From contig NZ_JBBAXC010000004.1 of NCBI RefSeq assembly GCF_037120725.1, positions 186,001 through 250,000 of the forward strand: a stretch of DNA of 64,000 bases. Direction: 5' to 3'. Position numbers and translations under genes: made by a program. This stretch comes from Bacillus spongiae. GTDB lineage: Bacteria; Bacillota; Bacilli; Bacillales; Bacillaceae_K. Of this stretch, positions 58,101-64,000 are shown piece by piece. Under the pieces are notes generated by a model, which was not told where the DNA came from, searched no databases, and worked only from the letters and a program-made list of their open reading frames with translations. Position 1 is the stretch's first letter, and each line of letters opens with the position of its first letter.

Positions 58101-60531
58101 AATTCATGCCGATATTCCAAGTAATTTCATTCGTAATGGCGTTATAAGATCCATTTTTATAGCCATTATTTTTTGTGAAAGGATCTGGTTCAAATTGAGC
58201 TGCTGTCTCTTTTGTTTGCTCATCTCCATGTTCATCCTGCCAAGAAATTACTACTTCATTTCTTAAATAATTTTTCGTTAAATCCTGTCTGTCATCAAAG
58301 TCAAATATCGTTTCATATTCAATATAGTGCGGTTCCGTTAGTTTATGATTAAATGAAATTGTAAACCCATTTTCATTTTCAGTTAAGGAATAATCACCAT
58401 TTCCTAAAACATTTTGATTATCACTGTTCACGATTTTAAGGGTAGCTGGAAGAAAGGTTAATCCTCTATTACTGAAATCATCTTCCAATACCACTTGATT
58501 CATCTCAAATCGATCATGATTAAAGGGAATTTGCCATTTGACGGTTTTTTCTTTATAATTCGTAGCGATTAAATGCTTAAAGATAATCTGAGAGGATATC
58601 GTCCTGATTGCCTCAGTGGATATTCCATTTTCAGTCGTCACTTCGTTTATGATTCTTTCGTCCTCAAAGACTCGGTCTGTCGCTCTTGTTTTATATATAA
58701 TTTTATACGCTGAATCAATATTTTGATTAAACTGGAAATCAAATCCCTTTTTATTATTTCCGTTAGTTTCCACTATCGTGTAATCTGAAAAAGGTTGCAA
58801 ACTTTCCTCTCCACCATGTTCATCAATCGATACCGTATAGACTTCAATTGACCCTTGAATAAACTCTTGACTAGTGCTAAATAGATCCGTTAATTTAGCT
58901 AGATTTTTTTCAATCGTTTTTTCATCATAATTATATTTAATTTCCCATGTAATGGTTTGAGCCGTTTTATCATAATGGGTAGCCCGCTTCTGTAATGGTT
59001 GTCCACGTCCAACAGAAACGGTTGCTGTTGTATTCAAATCACGAACATTAGCACCTGATAAAATGGCTTCATTTCGATAGGTCATTCTGTCCTTATCCGT
59101 TATATCCGTTGAAAACACAACTCGATAAGCAGAGTTAATATTTCCAAAGCGAATTTGAAAATCCTGTCCATTCAGCTTTTGAATTTCATATTCACTCGGA
59201 TCAACCACATTTCCTATTACGATGCTATTGTCAAGTTGGATATCTAAATGGTACACCTTAAGTGAGTCTTCTTGAAATTGAAGTCCATTTTGAATAGGGT
59301 CTAATAGAATAGCATCGTTTATGAATTCTAGTTGCTTATTAAAATCGATCGTCCACTCAATTTCTTCCCCATTATATTCTTTATTCGGCATCCCCTTTTT
59401 TTCAATCGAATTTCCGGTTGTAGGTTGGAACACGACAGGTACAGTGAACGATACTCCTTCAATAACAGGGAAAACAATTTCTCGTGTAACACTGCCTATC
59501 GTTTCTTCCTTAAATTCTGTCCAGACTTTGACATTGCCACGAATATTTGAACGCTGTTCAATGACGTGATTAAACGTGAAAACGACTTCTCTATCCGTAC
59601 CAATTGAAAAATCCCCTACAGACGTCCCATCATTTAACAATAATTCCCCCTCTATTTTATTGTAAATAGTAAAAATGTCAGGGAGTAAAAACGTAAAGGT
59701 ATCTCCATCTTTATTTCCGTGCCCATTGGGCAGCTCCCAAGTATACTCGATCTCAACTGGATCACCTAAACTAGGACGGTTTTCAGGATTCAGTTCAGAG
59801 TGTATGATGTTTCCAGACTCATCCTTCATCATGACACTTGTTAAAATACTTTCTTTAATTTCTGAAGGGACTTCAACTGTTTTATTTATTTCTTTCATTT
59901 TGGTAGATTTATCAATATTGATAACAGTAGAGGGCTCTTCATTCTTTTCAACTTCAACACTTACTTGTTTTTCAGTCTTTTTTGTTTCTGATTCCCATTG
60001 AATTGGAACGTTAATGACCTTTTCACTCTCATAAAGAGAAAAAGAAATCGGTAACTCCGTATAGCTTGCGAGTAATTCTTTATTAAGACTTGTTTGAAGC
60101 TTGAACGTTCCGTGTAAATCTAACTCTTTTTCTACTATGTTATCAACTTTGATGGATATTTCACCATTAAGTCCAACATCAACATTCCCTACTTCAATTC
60201 CTGCTGATATTAACTTACTATGTTGTACCTCTGATACAATCAATTCATCAGGAAGTTTGTATGAATATGTACCTTCTTTACTACGACTATCCGTATTTCT
60301 GACCTTCCATTCAAGGCTTACCATTACGGTTGAATCTTCGGAAACTATATTATCAGGATTAAGTTCACCATCCAAGACATTCCCGTCTCCATCCGTTAAT
60401 ACTACATCCATAATTATAGTTTCACTCGAATTTCCTTGTGCTTTTACCGCCCTAATTGGTAAGCCTGCACTAGTGAAAATCGTTTGAATCAACATCATGA
60501 TCGTCATCGCGACTAAACTCAATTTTTTCAT
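55135..60531 (-). CDS. Giant LPXTG cell-wall surface adhesin with Cna/SpaA repeats
   Basis: 1798 residues. Signal peptide at 1-32. Two related beta modules (about 39-165 and 225-350) each start with a V-x(2-3)-DG/ESGN-x-L/IxxELNP pattern. Five domains of about 140 residues follow from residue 384 (EIEWTIDFNK, TITWEIKYNY, TVKWQIPFNH, EITWNIGMNY, FVDWTVNINF), resembling collagen-adhesin/fibrinogen-binding domains. Seven SpaA/CnaB repeats (about 1085-1735; (L/V)(T)K(I/V)D start, APFGYEL end) are likely isopeptide-locked stalk units. A sorting signal LPYTGE at 1762, helix and KKKKR tail complete it. The last three repeats are nearly identical in DNA (282-bp period). Probably a surface adhesin; the ligand is unknown. 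Confidence 0.9.
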   Translation of the reverse strand: MKKLSLVAMTIMMLIQTIFTSAGLPIRAVKAQGNSSETIIMDVVLTDGDGNVLDGELNPDNIVSEDSTVMVSLEWKVRNTDSRSKEGTYSYKLPDELIVSEVQHSKLISAGIEVGNVDVGLNGEISIKVDNIVEKELDLHGTFKLQTSLNKELLASYTELPISFSLYESEKVINVPIQWESETKKTEKQVSVEVEKNEEPSTVINIDKSTKMKEINKTVEVPSEIKESILTSVMMKDESGNIIHSELNPENRPSLGDPVEIEYTWELPNGHGNKDGDTFTFLLPDIFTIYNKIEGELLLNDGTSVGDFSIGTDREVVFTFNHVIEQRSNIRGNVKVWTEFKEETIGSVTREIVFPVIEGVSFTVPVVFQPTTGNSIEKKGMPNKEYNGEEIEWTIDFNKQLEFINDAILLDPIQNGLQFQEDSLKVYHLDIQLDNSIVIGNVVDPSEYEIQKLNGQDFQIRFGNINSAYRVVFSTDITDKDRMTYRNEAILSGANVRDLNTTATVSVGRGQPLQKRATHYDKTAQTITWEIKYNYDEKTIEKNLAKLTDLFSTSQEFIQGSIEVYTVSIDEHGGEESLQPFSDYTIVETNGNNKKGFDFQFNQNIDSAYKIIYKTRATDRVFEDERIINEVTTENGISTEAIRTISSQIIFKHLIATNYKEKTVKWQIPFNHDRFEMNQVVLEDDFSNRGLTFLPATLKIVNSDNQNVLGNGDYSLTENENGFTISFNHKLTEPHYIEYETIFDFDDRQDLTKNYLRNEVVISWQDEHGDEQTKETAAQFEPDPFTKNNGYKNGSYNAITNEITWNIGMNYNLDTLSTLKMVDYLLDGQELVEESIDVYKLELTGQYNGVRRGESLERGIDYEIERVTDSDGNPGFKLQFNKEITSAYGISYKTSLEDKLVKKEYHNTATLLDGEDQLTKLDANVSIRHGGEYTSKYGIQNGRFVDWTVNINFGQSKVSNVQLIDTPSLNQKLNEDSFHLFGTTISEDGIVTIDRDNELKLEADYTLNIDKDEKGRPTSFQVSFLNEIDSAYILEYQSYINAVNGDEVTNSVTFKGDQITTEETESSETITVKLSNGSAQGSGEIGKLEVTKIDMDSEEVLEGATFSLFDAESNKKIETLTTGEDGKATFLNLLYGDYLLIEDEAPEGYLVGINNHHMVTVGADNNEVVVENQKIIRSIEVTKVDKETKEPLEGATFELLKKLGDSYEFVTELTSNHNGKISKKDLDPGEYQLIEIVAPFGYQLDGTPIEFTIKENQTEKVDIIIENQIMLGAIELVKVDEFNQSETLSGVEFELLDDQGRVLKEKLTTNEVGIIMVDELRPGKYQFKETNTLQYYELEEAPIEFTIKKGITEAEQLVVTNKLVPGSVELMKVDKDNHSERLKEAEFEIRDESDNLIQAGLSTNEEGILVVKDLNPGNYQFVETDAPFGYELDATPIAFTIEKGQTEMVKVVAENKQIRGSVELTKIDEEDRNVKLAEAEFELQDESGTSLEKGITTNEAGIVVVNDLNPGTYQFVETVAPFGYELDATPIAFTIEKGQTEMVKVVAENKQIRGSVELTKIDEEDRNVKLAEAEFELQDESGTSLEKGLTTNEAGIVVVNDLNPGTYQFVETVAPFGYELDATPIAFMIEKGQTEMVKVVAENKQIRGSVELTKVDEEDRNVKLAEAEFELQDESGTSLEKGLTTNEAGSIVVTDLKPGKYQFVETKAPSGYKLDATPITFTIEIGQEKRLVLEVTNQSIEKTSIVKSNEIQNEQPLAPDELPYTGETLLMYLRLLGGIFITVGGGLLIFNKKKKRTS
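55450..56300 (-). repeat. 282-bp tandem repeats inside the adhesin gene
   Basis: Three successive SpaA-coding units (with a fourth, more diverged one after) repeat with a 282-base (94-codon) period and differ at only a few positions. Such sequence invites recombination and copy-number change, and assembly collapse. Confidence 0.9.
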
Positions 60532-60896
60532 CTAACATTATCCTCCTAAACAAATCACTTCAATCGTTGTTCAAATTTCTTCATAAGACTTATAAAAGAG
60601 CAAAACCTCCATTCAACTAGTTTAAAACAGGAATATTTTATCATTAATCCTTCGGATATAATAGTCTTTTTTACCTATTAATATAAAACTATAGTCCTAT
60701 TAATTTCCATTACTACCAAATCTATTGGAGAAACCGATAGCAAACATGAAGAAAAAAATGAAACGAAAGATTGAATGATTCAAAACCCCTTCTACCTTCT
60801 GTCTGTTTTCTCATTTCCTCATTTTGAAGTAGGATTTCTCTAAGGAGGAATTCGTGATACACTATGAAGAGATGAAAGGCAAGGAGATTCTTACTT
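60532..60896. other. Divergent intergenic region upstream of the adhesin
   Basis: About 365 AT-rich bases carrying the ribosome site (TAGGAGG) of the adhesin and that of the opposing small gene; no other element stands out. Confidence 0.4.
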
Positions 60897-61286
60897 ATGA
60901 AAAATCGTATTATTATTATTAGTGTCGTTATTTTAAGCTTAGCCGTTCCAATCGGATCACTCTATTTTTTTAACTACTATATGGACCAACAAGAGAAGGA
61001 ATCAAGGTTTTATGTAGAGGGGACTATTGTAAAAAAAGAAGTTGATGAAGATGTTCAATTTACGATTATGAAAAGCTTATTAGTTAATGGGCTTCCTGAG
61101 GAAATCGATAAGTTTATTGATGAAGAAACGATTAAGGGCAATATCGTCCATGTAAAGGCTAATCCTGAGTTTGAGGATATTACTGTTGGGGAAAAGGTTC
61201 GTGTCTATTTTGTTGAAGATGAGTTAGCAGAGTCAGGTGAAAAACCTCCTTTTGGAGAGGCAGAAGATATTGAACGCTTCAAATGA
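60897..61286 (+). CDS. Membrane-anchored small protein, DUF3221-like
   Basis: 129 residues with an N-terminal membrane anchor (IIIISVVILSLAVPIGSLYFF) and an extracellular beta-rich domain: FYVEGTIVKKEVDEDVQFTI ... ITVGEKVRVYFV. A 'GTI' strand followed by 'VGEKVRV' and a Pro-rich tail is the OB-like pattern of DUF3221 lipoproteins, but a lipobox is missing. AAGGAG lies upstream. Function unknown. Confidence 0.6.
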   Translation: MKNRIIIISVVILSLAVPIGSLYFFNYYMDQQEKESRFYVEGTIVKKEVDEDVQFTIMKSLLVNGLPEEIDKFIDEETIKGNIVHVKANPEFEDITVGEKVRVYFVEDELAESGEKPPFGEAEDIERFK

Positions 61287-61443
61287 CCTTTTTCCCAAAT
61301 AAATTACTAGGGTGAACCTGAAGACCTTTCTTACTTAAAGGGAAATTATTGTTTTTGATAAAGGATACATTAATATTAAGAATGAACAATCAAGGCCTGC
61401 ATATATAAACACTAGAAAATATCATCCGTTTCGACGACCTTAA

Positions 61444-61607
61444 AAGGGGCTGGGACAGAAGTATTCCAGCCAAAGGAAAAACCGAACTATAATGAAAAAC
61501 TCTAATATAGAGTTCCATTATAGTTCGGTTTTTGTAATTATAACTCTTGTTATATAAGAAATTATTCGGCATAGAGAATGGTACATTTAGTTTTGTCCCA
61601 GCCTCTT
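61444..61607. repeat. 164-bp inverted-repeat element with GGCTGGGACA ends
   Basis: Terminal inverted repeats AAGGGGCTGGGACA and its counterpart (TGTCCCAGCCTCTT) match at 13 of 14 positions. Inside lies a nested 18-bp perfect hairpin (61477-61494 with 61516-61533, base AAAAACCGAACTATAATG). The whole segment could fold as one long RNA structure. Short elements with GGCTGGGACA ends recur in many Firmicutes genomes; this one lies between convergent genes. Confidence 0.8.
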
Positions 61608-61682
61608 TCTTTATTCATTTAACGTATCCGTATCGAAAACTACCTAAATAGCTTCTGTTAATCATTGAAGCTCTCTCATCTT

Positions 61683-63542
61683 TTACATGACTCGTTTGAA
61701 CATTTTTTCCATTTCATATGATGAATAATGTACAATAATCGGACGTCCATGTGGGCAGGTAAATGGGTCGGATGTACCTCTTAGTGTGTCAAGTAATGCC
61801 TGTATTTCGTCATTTCTTAGGTGATGGTTAGCTTTTATTGACGCTTTACAGCTCATCATGATGGCAGCTTCTTCTCGTAATTTCTTTAAATCTACGGTTT
61901 TCATTGATAAAAGTTGCTGAATCATGTCCTCAATCAGCTGTTTTTCTTCACCTTTAGGGAGCCACTGAGGATGTGACTGAACGATAAAGGAATTCATTCC
62001 AAATGATTCTAAGAATACACCTACATGTCTTAATTCATCTATATGCTCTTGGATTTTAATGCTTTCATCTGAAGAATATTCAAACGTTAACGGCACGAGT
62101 AACTCTTGAAGTTCCTTCGCTACTTCCCCTACTTTCTCACGATAGAACTCATATTTAATTCGTTCTTGTGCTGCATGCTGGTCAATGATGTACAATCCAT
62201 TCTCATTTTGAGCCAGAATATACGTCCCGTGCATTTGTCCGATCGGATATAGTGGCGGGACACGTGAAGATGTCTCTTCCCTTTCAACAGGTGCTTCGAT
62301 GACTTTCTCCTCATCCCTAATACGATCAAAGATTGGTTCAACTTCAGGAATATCTTCTGTGTACGTCGTATTCGGGGCTGATTCTCTTAAAGGTTCGTAT
62401 AATTTTTTCATTTCTTCTTTCGGCAACAACGGTTCTTTTTGATAAGTTGCCGTATAGTTCTGCTTCGGTTTCGTTGATTCCACATGATCTAACTCAAATA
62501 CCGCTTGTTCACTTTTCGGTTTTTCAACTTTAGGTGTATAGCCAGAAGGAATTAACGCTTTCGATTTAAAGGCTCCTTTTATGGCATTCGTAACGAGTTC
62601 ATTTAATTCATTCTCTTTACTCAACCGCACTTCCATTTTAGATGGGTGCACGTTTACATCCACAAGCAAGGGGTCCATTTGAATCGATAAAAGGGCGATT
62701 GGAAAACGTCCAATTGGTAAGAGCGTATGATATCCTTCACTGATGGCTTTTGCCAATGAAAAGTTTTTAATAAAGCGCCCATTAATCATCGTTGATAAAT
62801 AATTGCGGGAAGCTCTCGTCACCTCAGGTAATGAAGCAAATCCTTTCACGTGAAAATCAAGTGAAGTAGCTTCAATCGGCACCATATTTTTAGCGATATT
62901 CGTTCCATATATCGCTGCTAACACTTGACGAACATCACCATTTCCTGCTGTTTGTAAAAGGGTTCGCTCATTATGACGTAAATGAATCGCCACCTCTGGA
63001 TGAGATAAAGCCAATCGATTGACGACATCTGAAATATTACCAAGCTCTGTGTGAATTGTCTTCATATATTTTAACCTGGCAGGTGTATTGAAAAACAAAC
63101 CGGAAACCGTAATATCTGTCCCTTTTCGACTCGCGCTTTTCTCATGGGTTTTAATTACCCCACCCTCTAGCTTAATCGTCGTTCCAGGGCCCTCTCCGGT
63201 TGAAGTAGATAACTCCAACATACTTACTGACGCAATACTCGGTAAGGCCTCGCCGCGGAAACCTAGTGTGCGAATCCGGAATAAATCCGTTTCATCCTTA
63301 ATTTTACTTGTAGCATGGCGCTGAAATGCCGTAAGAACATCATCTTCTTCTATTCCATCACCGTTGTCCACAATTCGTATGACGTTCAGCCCTGCTTCTT
63401 CAACGAAAATCTCTATTTTCGTTGAATTTGCATCGATACTGTTTTCGACAAGCTCCTTTACGACAGAAGCGGGTCGCTCTACGACTTCTCCTGCCGCAAT
63501 CTTATTCGATAGTACATCATCAAGTTGAACTATTTTTCCCAT
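61683..63542 (-). CDS. mutL: DNA mismatch repair protein MutL
   Basis: A 619-residue homodimeric mismatch-repair ATPase/endonuclease. The GHKL ATPase is intact: [44 protein letters not shown] and GTDITV. The C-terminal endonuclease motif [12 protein letters not shown] near residue 447, CKASIKANH and FTCPHGRPI show that it nicks DNA itself, as in bacteria without MutH. I took the ATG at 63542 behind GGGAGGTGG. It follows mutS by 15 bases. Confidence 0.97.
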   Translation of the reverse strand: MGKIVQLDDVLSNKIAAGEVVERPASVVKELVENSIDANSTKIEIFVEEAGLNVIRIVDNGDGIEEDDVLTAFQRHATSKIKDETDLFRIRTLGFRGEALPSIASVSMLELSTSTGEGPGTTIKLEGGVIKTHEKSASRKGTDITVSGLFFNTPARLKYMKTIHTELGNISDVVNRLALSHPEVAIHLRHNERTLLQTAGNGDVRQVLAAIYGTNIAKNMVPIEATSLDFHVKGFASLPEVTRASRNYLSTMINGRFIKNFSLAKAISEGYHTLLPIGRFPIALLSIQMDPLLVDVNVHPSKMEVRLSKENELNELVTNAIKGAFKSKALIPSGYTPKVEKPKSEQAVFELDHVESTKPKQNYTATYQKEPLLPKEEMKKLYEPLRESAPNTTYTEDIPEVEPIFDRIRDEEKVIEAPVEREETSSRVPPLYPIGQMHGTYILAQNENGLYIIDQHAAQERIKYEFYREKVGEVAKELQELLVPLTFEYSSDESIKIQEHIDELRHVGVFLESFGMNSFIVQSHPQWLPKGEEKQLIEDMIQQLLSMKTVDLKKLREEAAIMMSCKASIKANHHLRNDEIQALLDTLRGTSDPFTCPHGRPIIVHYSSYEMEKMFKRVM

Positions 63543-63557
63543 CGGCTCCACCTCCCG

Positions 63558-64000
63558 TTATGCTTTTTTTAGTTTCTTTTGGATTCGATAAAGGGTATTC
63601 ATTGCTTCAAGCGGCGTCATTTCCAAAATATCCAGTTTTTTAATCTCTGCCAAAACGATTTCATCTTGTTTCGCCACTTTCTTTTGCTCCTGCCTCGGCT
63701 CTTCTGTGAAGAAGGATAACTGTGAAAGAGGCTCTTCTTCCTTTAGCACTTTTGGCTGTGTTGGTAAAGGAGCGGGTTCCCCTTTTTCCTCTAACTGCTC
63801 TAGCAGCTCCTTCGCACGTTGGATTAAAGTAGGAGGTAATTCTGCTAATTCGGCTACATGGATACCGTAGCTTTTGTCTGCTGCTCCTTCTTTAATTTTA
63901 TGAAGGAAGACCAGTTTTCCATTATGCTCCATTGCACTAACATGGATATTACGGAGCTGCTGTAACTCATCTTCTAATACAGTAAGTTCATGGTAATGTG
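63558..64000 (-). CDS. mutS: DNA mismatch repair protein MutS (partial, 5' end outside window)
   Basis: Only the C-terminal 147 residues lie in the window; the frame continues through the edge. The sequence [55 protein letters not shown] is the end of the MutS ATPase domain (helix-turn-helix with SYGI-x-VA). After it comes the C-terminal tail with ELLEQLEE, which holds the beta-clamp binding and dimer region. Its partner mutL follows. Confidence 0.96.
   Translation of the reverse strand, partial: HYHELTVLEDELQQLRNIHVSAMEHNGKLVFLHKIKEGAADKSYGIHVAELAELPPTLIQRAKELLEQLEEKGEPAPLPTQPKVLKEEEPLSQLSFFTEEPRQEQKKVAKQDEIVLAEIKKLDILEMTPLEAMNTLYRIQKKLKKA

Noticed and set aside
60101-60487. 128-codon plus-strand frame opposite the adhesin N-terminus
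   Set aside because: Ser/Thr-rich antisense reading of a well-supported gene; no ribosome site.

Overview
The window looks like a chromosomal segment of a low-GC, spore-forming member of the Bacillaceae. The evidence is strong AGGAGG-type ribosome sites with frequent TTG/GTG starts, the sporulation gene spoVK, and the order glnA-glnR-(ynbB)-hflX-spoVK-hfq-miaA at one end with mutL-mutS at the other, all on the minus strand. This is the Bacillus mutS-to-glnA backbone with about 47 kb of variable genes between miaA and mutL. No species can be named from the sequence alone.

Layout. (1) 1-3 kb: small membrane proteins. Three resemble ATP synthase subunit c hairpins (Gly-rich first helix, RNP loop in two of them) but lack the ion-binding carboxylate and carry a Cys-Cys pair at the first helix; one is a three-fold tandem version. 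(2) 3.2-16.7 kb: backbone genes glnA, glnR (with GlnR/TnrA boxes and a sigma-A promoter), ynbB-like, hflX, spoVK, hfq, miaA, a RacA-like MerR/coiled-coil protein and a CdsA-like protein, interspersed with a TRIC channel, an AIM24-like protein and two acetyltransferases. (3) 16.8-26.5 kb: a papain-like amidase, a peroxiredoxin, a stand-alone CoaB-like protein, prsA, a VOC/WYL-regulator divergent pair with a candidate operator, and a secreted M6 metalloprotease, with several decayed genes between them. (4) 26.8-31.7 kb: a glycerol module, glpP-glpK-glpD followed closely by a monoacylglycerol-lipase-like gene, with an antiterminator-type hairpin before glpD and a cre-like site before glpK. (5) 32-41 kb: a yybP-ykoY-type manganese riboswitch driving a CaCA exchanger, and a possible MFS-MDR-HD operon. 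(6) 41-44 kb: a scar with an IS110-type transposase remnant, a 92-bp direct repeat and a broken ECF sigma gene. (7) 44-54 kb: acetyltransferases, a nucleotidyltransferase, an MBL hydrolase, adhE with Rex and cre sites, a TIMP-like exported protein and a toroid-fold protein. (8) 54.5-60.5 kb: a class D-like sortase next to a 1798-residue LPXTG surface protein with seven SpaA/CnaB repeats. (9) 61-64 kb: a 164-bp inverted-repeat element, mutL, and mutS cut by the window edge.

Connections. Nitrogen control (GlnR-GlnA), glycerol use (lipase, GlpK, GlpD under GlpP), fermentation under redox and carbon control (AdhE), manganese homeostasis (riboswitch plus exchanger) and cell-surface display (sortase plus adhesin) are the clear functional units. 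At least six decayed genes or elements mark the region between miaA and mutL as a site of turnover. Many starts were moved from the longest possible reading frame to the ATG/GTG/TTG that has a well-placed ribosome site; this is stated per gene.
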